A DNA stretch of 11,951 nt, from the NCBI GenBank assembly GCA_020431945.1, contig JAGQHH010000060.1:1-11951 (forward strand), given 5' to 3'. Of the stretch, positions 1 through 5,573 are shown piece after piece. This DNA is from Cyanobacteria bacterium HKST-UBA02. GTDB taxonomy: Bacteria > Cyanobacteriota > Vampirovibrionia > Obscuribacterales > Obscuribacteraceae. The notes under the pieces are model-generated. The model did not search any database, was not told the origin of the DNA, and saw only the letters and a program-made list of their open reading frames with translations. A program made the translations under genes and the position numbers. How positions within the stretch are numbered: the stretch's first letter is position 1; the number at the start of each line of letters is the position of its first letter.

Positions 1-65
1 TCGCCGAGGCGGAAGCGGAAGCCGCCGGGCTCGGTCACGATGCCTTCGGGCTGGGCATCTGGTGA
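1..65 (+). CDS. 3' end of an unidentified gene (partial, uncertain)
   Basis: An open frame enters from the left edge and ends at a TGA at 63-65. It encodes about 20 residues that alternate Ala and Glu and then end in GHDAFGLGIW. Codon choice (G or C in most third positions) resembles the real genes of this window, which is the only support. The piece is too short to assign a family. It would overlap the end of the small minus-strand ORF at 35-127 tail to tail by 31 nt, much as other convergent genes here do. The other two plus frames and one minus frame are also open at this edge, so the reading is tentative. Confidence 0.3.
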   Translation, partial: AEAEAEAAGLGHDAFGLGIW

Positions 66-127
66 CAGACCGGGTGGCAGCAGGTGGTGGCCAGAATGGC
101 GGGTTTAATGACCCGTTCTAGTTTCAT
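35..127 (-). CDS. Possible 30-residue Cys/His-rich peptide
   Basis: A short ORF starts with ATG at 127-125 and ends with TGA at 37-35, giving 30 residues. The first half is basic and aliphatic (MKLERVIKPAILATT). The second half carries CCHPVCH, three cysteines and two histidines within seven residues, followed by QMPSPKAS. The start has one of the strongest Shine-Dalgarno sequences in the window, AAGGAGG about 8 nt before the ATG, which argues that the start is used. The Shine-Dalgarno 3' end and the A of the ATG fall in one arm of a 10-bp inverted repeat (127-136/173-182), suggesting translational control. I do not recognise a family. It could be a metal-binding or redox peptide, a leader peptide, a peptide precursor, or the N-terminus of a longer gene interrupted by a frameshift. 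The -1/+1 frame downstream is also open and reads PDAQPEGIVTEPGGFRFRLG to the edge. Confidence 0.42.
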   Translation of the reverse strand: MKLERVIKPAILATTCCHPVCHQMPSPKAS

Positions 128-182
128 ATCTATCTCCTCCTTGCCGGAAAATCCGGCTCGAAAAACGCCGTCGAGATAGATA
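127..182 (-). promoter_or_regulatory. Nested inverted repeat masking the start of the small ORF
   Basis: On the minus strand the leader reads TATCTATCTC, a 36-nt loop, then GAGATAGATA directly followed by TG of the ATG. The arms are perfectly complementary over 10 bp (127-136 and 173-182). The loop contains a second perfect hairpin, GCCGGA-TTT-TCCGGC (143-157). The 3' arm contains the last bases of the AGGAGGA ribosome binding site and the A of the start codon, so a folded RNA should hinder initiation. No run of T follows either hairpin, so they are not ordinary terminators. Regulation, by a ligand, protein or temperature, is inferred only. Confidence 0.5.
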
Positions 183-194
183 CCCGCGAAAGGC

Positions 195-220
195 AGGAAA
201 GTTGCGCCGCAATTTTTCCT
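195..220. terminator. Stem-loop, possible bidirectional terminator
   Basis: AGGAAAGTTGC-GCC-GCAATTTTTCCT can fold into an 11-bp stem with one G-T pair and one bulged T. It lies between the end of pheA (minus) and the small ORF. The T-run lies inside the stem rather than after it, so this is not a textbook intrinsic terminator in either direction. It is the best terminator candidate in the 175-bp gap at 128-302. The rest of that gap holds smaller palindromes (224-234, 241-251, 285-297) and no other ORF that I can support. Confidence 0.3.
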
Positions 221-284
221 AAGGTCTGAGAGACTCGTATATTCCGAGAATTCTAGCCCGGAGCGCCGTCTCCCTGATCCGGGT

Positions 285-297
285 CCAGACGGTCTGG
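285..297. repeat. 13-bp palindrome just after pheA
   Basis: CCAGAC-G-GTCTGG is a perfect 6-bp inverted repeat around one base, lying 5 nt beyond the pheA stop codon. With a single-base centre it is more natural as a DNA-level dyad than as an RNA hairpin. No T-tract follows on the minus strand. It could be a protein site or chance. Confidence 0.3.
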
Positions 298-302
298 GTC
301 TC

Positions 303-1136
303 TTAGGAGGAGCTCAGGTCGAGCTCCAGGATATGGACATAGGTCCAGGGGTTCTGGGGGATGGGGAAGCTCAGGACGTTGAAGACCTCGGCTTCGTAAG
401 GAGCCACGGCGGCATTGAGGAATCTGGTCAGGTCGTGCTTCTCGGTATCCAGCTCCAGGGAGCAGGACAGCCTGGGGGTGTCGGGGAAATTCTCCTGGAC
501 ATGGCTCATGGCGAAAGGGATCTGGGTGATGATACCGTATCTGGTTTCGTTCTCCCGGAAGTCCTCGAGGTTCCATTTCAGGATCTTCAGCCCGGCTGCC
601 TGGGCTGCCGCTTCCCCGGCGATGGCTGCCAGAGTCGGGTCGTTCTGCCGCTTGATGAAAAAGCAGGCTCCGGCGGTGTCCCAGTATGGGCGCGGCTCGA
701 GCTTGCTGTTCTCGACGAAGAAGCGCTTGCATTGCTTGAGCGCCATCGGATGCGATACCACCTTGGCGACCATCTTCTCGTCGGCTTCCGGCAAACCGAT
801 GAGATGGAGCTGGATGGGCAGATAGATGTCCGCCAGCATGGCCACCTGTCTGTCGGTGAGGAGCTCGAAGGCTCTCAGATTGACACCCACCGAGGAATTG
901 TCCAGGGGCAGGACGCCGAATTGCACTTCCCCATCCACCACCGCCCGCACCACTTCGTCGAAAGTCTTGCAGGGGGTGTAAGCGATGGCCTGACCCTGGG
1001 CTTGATTGCAAAGGTCGGGCCGGAGGCGCGAGAAAAGATGACCGGCGAGCTGCCCGTAACAGCCCGGAGCTCCCTGGAAAGCTATTTGCACTGTGGCAGT
1101 GCCAACGCTATTGGGGGTGGCCTCCGGGACATTCAT
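303..1136 (-). CDS. pheA: Prephenate dehydratase with a divergent C-terminal ACT-like domain
   Basis: This 277-residue cytoplasmic enzyme decarboxylates and dehydrates prephenate to phenylpyruvate, the committed step to phenylalanine. Family landmarks in order are IAFQGAPGCYG (18-28), LDNSSVGV (78-85, the ENS..G loop with Asp for Glu), SHPMALKQC (128-136) and ETRYGII (197-203). The last is the catalytic TRF motif with Tyr for Phe; the key Thr is kept. Residues from about 220 onward occupy the place of the regulatory ACT domain. They are short and lack the GALV and ESRP motifs that bind phenylalanine in typical enzymes, so feedback inhibition may be absent or altered. No chorismate mutase domain is fused. 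It starts at ATG 1136, 19 nt after the aroB stop, with only a weak ribosome binding site, and is probably cotranscribed with aroB. The fold assignment is firm; the regulatory reading is inference. Confidence 0.92.
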   Translation of the reverse strand: MNVPEATPNSVGTATVQIAFQGAPGCYGQLAGHLFSRLRPDLCNQAQGQAIAYTPCKTFDEVVRAVVDGEVQFGVLPLDNSSVGVNLRAFELLTDRQVAMLADIYLPIQLHLIGLPEADEKMVAKVVSHPMALKQCKRFFVENSKLEPRPYWDTAGACFFIKRQNDPTLAAIAGEAAAQAAGLKILKWNLEDFRENETRYGIITQIPFAMSHVQENFPDTPRLSCSLELDTEKHDLTRFLNAAVAPYEAEVFNVLSFPIPQNPWTYVHILELDLSSS

Positions 1137-1155
1137 GGCATGGCTACTTCGGCGC

Positions 1156-2301
1156 TCAGACCAGTTTGGAGAGCTCGGAAAGCGGCAGGGACACTTCGAA
1201 GTCCACTGAGCCGAGCCTGCCCTGGGGAAGCACCTCGATGATCTTCTCCCCTTCTCGTTTCTTGTCGTGCTCCATGGCTTGAATCAGCTTTTCTTTGCTT
1301 ACGCCTTTGGGAATCTCGATAGGAAGCCCGGCCCGGAAGAGTATATCCTTGACCCGCTCGACATCGGTTTTCTTGATGCGTTTCTGTTTTTCAGCGAGCC
1401 TGGCTGCGTGAACCAGACCGATACCCACCGCTTCGCCGTGGCTGACCTTGAAGTCTCCGGCTTTCTCCAGGGCGTGGCCGAGGGTATGTCCGAGGTTGAG
1501 GATACGGCGCAAGCCTGTCTCTTTGGGATCCCGCGAGACGATATAGAGCTTCATCTTGATACAACTGGTGATCAGACCGGAGATTCCCGGGTCTTCTATT
1601 TCGAAGCCGTCGTCGATGGCTTTGTCGAGAATATCGAGAAGGGGCTTGGGACCCATGTCATAGTCGGTATGCTTGGCGACTGTCTCTTCGATAAGGGCAT
1701 ATTTGAGGATCTCGGCGGCGCCGGCGACGAGTTGCTCCCGGGGGACTGTGCTGAGGATTTCCTGATCCGCCAGGACTGCCCGGGGGAAGAAAAAGGTGCC
1801 GGCGAGGTTTTTGCCGGCAGGCAGGTTGATGGCGGTCTTGCCGCCGATGGCGGCATCTACTTGAGCGAGAAGCGAGGTGGGAACGATGATCAGATTGAGA
1901 CCCCTCATATATGTGGAGGCTGCAAATCCTGCCAGGTCGGATACCGAGCCGCCGCCCAGGGCGACGATGGTGTCCTGGCGGTCGAATCCGCGCTCTTGAA
2001 GGTGCTCCCAGATCCGCACCAGCCAGTCGATGGTCTTGCAGGCTTCGCCGTCCGGCACCTCGAGGGTGGTTACTTGATAGTCTTCCGATGGCAGGTGGGC
2101 AAGGAGGTCCCGGAGCCAGTGCACGGCGGTGCTGGGCTGGCAGAGGACCAGGACATGCCTGCCGGCGCCGATCTGGTGCAGGGTGGCAGAAAGCTTGGTG
2201 CGCGCTCCGGCTCCCACCGCGACCCTGGTGCGAACCTCCAGGGCGGTGTTCCAGAGCATGGTGATGACGGGTCCCTTGTGTCTGGTCTTATGACGCATCA
2301 C
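1156..2301 (-). CDS. aroB: 3-dehydroquinate synthase
   Basis: AroB converts DAHP to 3-dehydroquinate, the second shikimate pathway step, using NAD and a divalent metal. Motifs are DGEACKT (84-90), GGGSVSDLAGF (116-126), PTSLLAQVDAAIGGKTAIN (141-159) with the substrate and NAD contacts, the metal-ligand Glu in AAEILKYALI (about 197), NLGHTLGHALE (269-279) and SHGEAVGIG (287-295). These supply the Glu-His-His metal triad. At 381 residues it is slightly longer than the usual ~360. The extra length is an N-terminal extension before the normal first strand near residue 20. The start is either GTG at 2301 or the next codon, ATG at 2298. Both follow a GAGGA ribosome binding site (6 or 9 nt), and ATG 2298 has the more usual spacing. 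A later Met at residue 15 fits homologue length but lacks a comparable site. It lies between aroC (108-bp gap) and pheA. Confidence 0.97.
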   Translation of the reverse strand: MMRHKTRHKGPVITMLWNTALEVRTRVAVGAGARTKLSATLHQIGAGRHVLVLCQPSTAVHWLRDLLAHLPSEDYQVTTLEVPDGEACKTIDWLVRIWEHLQERGFDRQDTIVALGGGSVSDLAGFAASTYMRGLNLIIVPTSLLAQVDAAIGGKTAINLPAGKNLAGTFFFPRAVLADQEILSTVPREQLVAGAAEILKYALIEETVAKHTDYDMGPKPLLDILDKAIDDGFEIEDPGISGLITSCIKMKLYIVSRDPKETGLRRILNLGHTLGHALEKAGDFKVSHGEAVGIGLVHAARLAEKQKRIKKTDVERVKDILFRAGLPIEIPKGVSKEKLIQAMEHDKKREGEKIIEVLPQGRLGSVDFEVSLPLSELSKLV

Positions 2302-2409
2302 TTTCTATCCTCAAGACTGTCAGTTGATCTTCACTATTCCCTGAGTTTTACTATAAGAATCAAAATATCCCCGTTTTATCGGCATCTTCTCGGGTGCGGC
2401 TTCGGGTAA
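2302..2409 (-). promoter_or_regulatory. AT-rich aroC-aroB spacer, possible internal promoter
   Basis: This 108-bp gap is visibly richer in A and T than the genes around it. On the minus strand it contains TATAGT (2355-2350), a five-of-six match to a -10 box, but no convincing -35 hexamer at 16-18 bp. It also contains TTGATT at the proper distance from only a poor -10. An internal start of transcription for aroB-pheA is possible but not shown. The end of the spacer holds the GAGGA ribosome binding site of aroB. Confidence 0.2.
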
Positions 2410-3627
2410 TCAGCTGCATTCTTCGGCGGCCAGCTCGATTTGCCATTGTGTCCGATAATTGTCCAGAGCGGCTTCCACGTCCGCTATCGAGTCCCCACCG
2501 AATTTTTCGAGGAAACAGTCCGCCAGAACCAGGGCGATCATCGCCCGGCAGACCACTGACGCTGCCGATATGGCGCAGACATCGGAGCGCTCGTAATCAG
2601 CCTGGTGCGCATCGAATTCCGGATAGCTGACCGAGGGCAGACCGGCTCTCAGGGTCGGGATCGGCTTCATATAGGCGCGCAGGAGCAGACGTTCGCCGTT
2701 GGTCATACCGCCCTCGATACCGCCTGCCCGGTTGGTGTGCCTGGTGAAAGGCAGCCCTTCATCCGAGAAAGATGGATAGATTGCGTCATGTACCTGGGAG
2801 CCGGGCAGGGTGGCGGCTTTGAATCCGTCGCCTATCTCCACGGCTTTCATTGCCTGGATGCTCATGATCGCTTGACCGAGCCGCCCGTCCAGGCGGCGGT
2901 CCCACTGGGTGTAGCTGCCCAGACCGACCGGCAGTCCTTCGGCCATCACCTCGATGATACCGCCCAGACTGTCGCCTTCCTGCCATTTTTCTTTGATCAG
3001 GCCTTTCATCTTCTCCACTGCTTCCGGGTCGGCGCAGGAAAGCTCCGATTCTTCGATCTGCTCGCATAGCTCTTCGATGCTGGCGGCTGCGGGCGGTCTG
3101 GCGGCCACATCGCCGACCTGGACCACATGGCTGACCACGGTGATGCCGAAACGTTCCAGAAGCTCGAGACAGACTGCCCCGGCAGCCACCCGGGCGGCTG
3201 TCTCCCGGGCGCTGGCCCGCTCCAGGACATTGCGGATGTCCAGGTGCCCGTATTTGAGCGTGCCGGGAAGATCGGCATGGCCCGGTCTGAAATGCTTGAT
3301 CTGTTTTTTGAGGAGGAGCTCGGCGACAGCGTCGTCATCGCTGTCGATGGGCTCGGCGGACATCACAGTCTGCCAGTTCTGCCAGTCGCGATTCTCGATC
3401 ACGATTCCCACTGGTGCACCGGTGGTAATACCATGCCTGATGCCGCCCACGAAGTTCGCCGTATCCGTCTCGATCTTCTGCCGGGCGCCTCGTCCGTAGC
3501 CTTTCTGCCTCCTGCGAAGCTCGCGATTGACCCGATCGAGGCAGACCGGCAATCCGGCAGGCATGCCGTCGAGCAAGCTGACCAGCATCGGCCCGTGAGA
3601 CTCTCCGCATGTTAAGAAGCGCAACAT
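2410..3627 (-). CDS. aroC: Chorismate synthase
   Basis: AroC removes phosphate from 5-enolpyruvylshikimate-3-phosphate to give chorismate, using reduced FMN as cofactor. All family signatures are present: GESHGPML (8-15) with the first catalytic His, RRRQKGYGRGARQKIETD (38-55), HFRPGHADLPGTLKYGHLD (112-130) with the second catalytic His, GGIEGGMTNGE (302-312), and RSDVCAISAASVV (347-359). Length, 405 residues, is within the family range. It begins at ATG 3627 with no clear Shine-Dalgarno sequence. A GCACTCTC repeat lies immediately upstream (3633-3640), in what would be its leader. It is the first gene of the minus-strand aroC-aroB-pheA group and is divergent from aroA, whose product it consumes. 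It has no bifunctional flavin-reductase domain, so it needs an external supply of reduced FMN. Confidence 0.97.
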   Translation of the reverse strand: MLRFLTCGESHGPMLVSLLDGMPAGLPVCLDRVNRELRRRQKGYGRGARQKIETDTANFVGGIRHGITTGAPVGIVIENRDWQNWQTVMSAEPIDSDDDAVAELLLKKQIKHFRPGHADLPGTLKYGHLDIRNVLERASARETAARVAAGAVCLELLERFGITVVSHVVQVGDVAARPPAAASIEELCEQIEESELSCADPEAVEKMKGLIKEKWQEGDSLGGIIEVMAEGLPVGLGSYTQWDRRLDGRLGQAIMSIQAMKAVEIGDGFKAATLPGSQVHDAIYPSFSDEGLPFTRHTNRAGGIEGGMTNGERLLLRAYMKPIPTLRAGLPSVSYPEFDAHQADYERSDVCAISAASVVCRAMIALVLADCFLEKFGGDSIADVEAALDNYRTQWQIELAAEECS

Positions 3628-3631
3628 CTAT

Positions 3632-3648
3632 GGCACTCTCTGAGAAGT
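3632..3648. promoter_or_regulatory. Operator-like repeat, copy 1 (aroC side)
   Basis: GGCACTCTC matches the left half of the perfect palindrome at 3731-3747. The right half is degenerate (TGAGAAGT). It lies 4 bp upstream of the aroC start codon and overlaps the proposed aroA -35 box. Confidence 0.35.
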
Positions 3649-3668
3649 GGACGGCTTGATTTTACAAT
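3640..3668 (+). promoter_or_regulatory. Candidate aroA promoter
   Basis: CTGAGA (3640-3645, four of six matches to the consensus -35) is separated by 17 bp from TACAAT (3663-3668, five of six matches to the consensus -10). The predicted start of transcription is near 3675, about 25 nt before the aroA ATG and inside repeat copy 2. On the opposite strand TAAAAT (3664-3659) overlaps the same AT-rich patch and could serve aroC, though without a good -35. Confidence 0.4.
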
Positions 3669-3671
3669 AAT

Positions 3672-3688
3672 TGCACTCTCAGCGTGCG
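3672..3688. promoter_or_regulatory. Operator-like repeat, copy 2 (aroA leader)
   Basis: TGCACTCTCAGCGTGCG is an imperfect dyad with six of eight arm positions complementary. It matches the palindrome at 3731-3747 at 14 of 17 positions. Its left arm starts exactly 40 bp after that of copy 1. It covers the predicted aroA transcription start. Confidence 0.4.
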
Positions 3689-3700
3689 AGGAGGCGGATA

Positions 3701-5011
3701 ATGCCCTGCCGGCTACCCAAGGCTCTTACCGGCACTCTCAGAGTGCCCGGGGACAAGTCCATCACCCACCGGGGTCTGATCTTCTCGGCTCTTGCCCGGG
3801 GCAGGGTCGCCATCACCGGCGCTTCCACCGCCGTGGACTGCCGGAGCAGCGCCGACTGTCTCCAGTCCCTCGGCCTGTCTATTCAAATGGATCACGGACC
3901 CGAGGGCAGGCGCTATGTCGTCGAGTCGGGCGGTCTCGATTCACTGAAAGAGCAGGCGGGACCTCTTGATGCCGGCAACAGCGGCACCACCATCCGGCTC
4001 ATGGCCGGTTTGCTCGCCGGCAGACCCTTCCCCTCTATCCTCACCGGCGATGCTTCTTTGCGGCGCCGACCTATGAGGCGGGTGATCGAGCCTCTTTCTG
4101 AAATGGGCGCCGTCATCGAGGCCGCAGGCGGCGATTTTGCGCCTCTTTCAATCCGGGGCGGCAAACTCCATGGCGCTGATTTCGACTTGAGAGTGGCCTC
4201 GGCCCAGGTGGAGACCTGTATAGTGCTTGCCGGTCTGCAGGCGGAAGGTCGAACATCGGTGACGATACCGAATCTGGTGCGGGATCACAGCCGCCGACTT
4301 TTCGATCATATCGGCATCGACTATCAAAGCTCCGGTCCCTTGAATCTTTCGGTCGGCTTCTTAGAATCGCCCCTGGCGCCTTTCGATCTGGAAGTGCCGG
4401 CGGATATCTCTTCGGCGGCATTTTTCATGGTGGCTGCTACGCTCATTCCGGGCTCCGGCATCACCCTCACCAGGGTGGGGATGAATCCGGGCCGGGTCCT
4501 GATCGTCGATCTCCTGCGGGAAATGGGCGCTTCCATAGAAGTGGTCTCCTCCAGCAATCTCGGCAGGGAGCCGGTGGCGGACTTGCATATAGAGCACCGG
4601 CAGCGCCTGGAAGGTGTCAGTGTCGGAGCCGAGCGAATCGCTGCCGGTATAGATGAGCTGCCGATTCTTGCCCTGGCCGGTGCATTCTGCCGGGGACGTT
4701 TTGCCGTCACCGGAGCCGCCGAACTCAGGCATAAAGAGTCCGATCGGATTAGCCTGATCTGCCGCAATCTCGCCGGTGCCGGCGCCCGGGTCGAGGAGCT
4801 TCCTGATGGTTTCGTGATCGAGGGAGGCGAGGAGCTGCCAGGCGGCAGTACCTGGCTCACCGCCGGGGACCACCGTCTGGCCATGACCGGGCGCATAGCT
4901 TCCCTTGTCTGCCGGGAGCCTGTCGAGATCGAAGATCCCGGCTGTATCGGAGTCTCCTATCCGGAGTTCGACGATCATCTCGCCTCGCTTCTGGAGGGTT
5001 CCGGTGGCTGA
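3701..5011 (+). CDS. aroA: 5-enolpyruvylshikimate-3-phosphate (EPSP) synthase
   Basis: AroA transfers the enolpyruvyl group of PEP to shikimate-3-phosphate, the step just before chorismate synthase. The 436-residue product has VPGDKSITHR (15-24), GNSGTTIRLMAGLLAG (92-107), GDASLRRRPMRR (116-127), SAQVETCIVLAG (167-178), RDHSRRL (194-200), the catalytic Asp of GIDELPILA (317-325), ELRHKESDR (341-349) and GDHRLAM (389-395). The pattern fits class II-like enzymes, but the residue after SAQV is Glu where Lys is usual. A frame extends upstream to TTG 3671, but ATG 3701 is chosen because GAGGAGG (3688-3694) lies 6 nt before it and the protein then starts at the normal family position. Its stop overlaps the start of the exonuclease gene. 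Confidence 0.96.
   Translation: MPCRLPKALTGTLRVPGDKSITHRGLIFSALARGRVAITGASTAVDCRSSADCLQSLGLSIQMDHGPEGRRYVVESGGLDSLKEQAGPLDAGNSGTTIRLMAGLLAGRPFPSILTGDASLRRRPMRRVIEPLSEMGAVIEAAGGDFAPLSIRGGKLHGADFDLRVASAQVETCIVLAGLQAEGRTSVTIPNLVRDHSRRLFDHIGIDYQSSGPLNLSVGFLESPLAPFDLEVPADISSAAFFMVAATLIPGSGITLTRVGMNPGRVLIVDLLREMGASIEVVSSSNLGREPVADLHIEHRQRLEGVSVGAERIAAGIDELPILALAGAFCRGRFAVTGAAELRHKESDRISLICRNLAGAGARVEELPDGFVIEGGEELPGGSTWLTAGDHRLAMTGRIASLVCREPVEIEDPGCIGVSYPEFDDHLASLLEGSGG
3731..3747. promoter_or_regulatory. Perfect 17-bp palindrome in aroA, copy 3
   Basis: GGCACTCT-C-AGAGTGCC has 8-bp perfectly complementary arms around one base. It lies in aroA codons 11-16 (TGTLRVPG region), which encode a conserved motif, so part of the match may be forced by the protein. 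It shares GCACTCTCAG with copy 2 and GGCACTCTC with copy 1. Confidence 0.35.
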
Positions 5012-5573
5012 GAAAGAAATCTATGTATCTTGCGATGTGGAGACCGATGGTCCGGTGCCCTGGCCTTATTCGATGTTGCAGCTCGGGGCTGCTGCTTTCC
5101 GCCCCGGGGGCGAGATGATCTCGACTTTCAGCGCCAATCTGCGCGAGCTCGAAGGCGGCAGGAAGCATGAAGAGACCATGCGTTTCTGGAGCGAGAATCA
5201 GTCTCTATACGATGCCACCAGGGAGAATCTCGAGGGACCGGAAGAAGCCATGCTTCGTTTCGACGCCTGGCTGGCGGAGCTTCCCGGGTCTCCGGTTTTC
5301 GTCGCTTACCCGGCTGGTTTCGACTTTACTTTCGTCTACTGGTATCTGATCAATTTTGTCGGGGCCAGCCGCTTCTCTCACAGCGCCCTGGACATCAAAA
5401 CACTGGCCATGGTGGCGATGCGATCTACCTACCGGGGGGCAAGCAAGTCCAGGATGCCGGCATCATGGTTCTCCCCGGCGCCTCATACCCATGTGGCGGT
5501 GGAAGATGCCATCGAGCAGGGAGAGCTCTTCTTCAATATACTCAGGAGCCTCGACCTCGAGCCTGTTTCTTGA
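5004..5573 (+). CDS. DEDDh-family 3'-5' exonuclease (RNase T/DnaQ-like)
   Basis: The 189-residue product has the three exonuclease motifs of the DEDDh superfamily, which remove 3' nucleotides from DNA or RNA with two metal ions. Exo I is CDVETDG (10-16, Asp11 and Glu13), Exo II contains Asp107 in AGFDFTF, and Exo III is HVAVED (163-168), the His-x4-Asp pair. It is a stand-alone nuclease domain without polymerase or helicase modules; the exact substrate cannot be told. A longer frame reaches back to 4905 inside aroA. GTG 5004 is preferred because GGAGGG (4993-4998) lies 5 nt upstream and the domain begins right after it. The start overlaps the aroA stop by 8 nt, implying translational coupling. 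The 3' end overlaps the convergent hydrolase gene by 32 nt. Confidence 0.88.
   Translation: MAEKEIYVSCDVETDGPVPWPYSMLQLGAAAFRPGGEMISTFSANLRELEGGRKHEETMRFWSENQSLYDATRENLEGPEEAMLRFDAWLAELPGSPVFVAYPAGFDFTFVYWYLINFVGASRFSHSALDIKTLAMVAMRSTYRGASKSRMPASWFSPAPHTHVAVEDAIEQGELFFNILRSLDLEPVS

Noticed and set aside
1..121. Plus frame ending at TAG 119-121 (…GGGQNGGFNDPF) and a minus frame reading PDAQPEGIVTEPGGFRFRLG
   Set aside because: Several frames are open at the short left edge. Neither has a start or identifiable motif here, so no gene is called, though the minus frame is kept in mind as a frameshifted continuation of the small ORF.
143..157. GCCGGA hairpin read as an intrinsic terminator
   Set aside because: The stem is only 6 bp and no T-run follows on either strand; it fits better as part of the structured leader of the small ORF.
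333..1241. Long plus-strand ORF (302 codons) opposite pheA
   Set aside because: It is antisense to a clear prephenate dehydratase, and its translation is low-complexity in character without motifs. Long antisense frames are expected from the GC-rich third positions of these genes.
1267..2409. Plus-strand ORF of 380 codons opposite aroB
   Set aside because: It mirrors the full aroB gene in an antisense frame, and the aroB reading contains every family motif. The antisense product resembles no protein I know.
3671..3700. TTG start for aroA, adding ten residues
   Set aside because: TTG 3671 lies at the predicted transcription start and lacks a ribosome binding site, while ATG 3701 has GAGGAGG at the proper distance and fits family length.
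4905..5003. Extended N-terminus of the exonuclease inside aroA
   Set aside because: The extra 33 residues are Ser/Arg/Pro-rich shadow sequence in an alternate frame of conserved aroA codons. GTG 5004 has a good ribosome binding site and precedes the domain directly.
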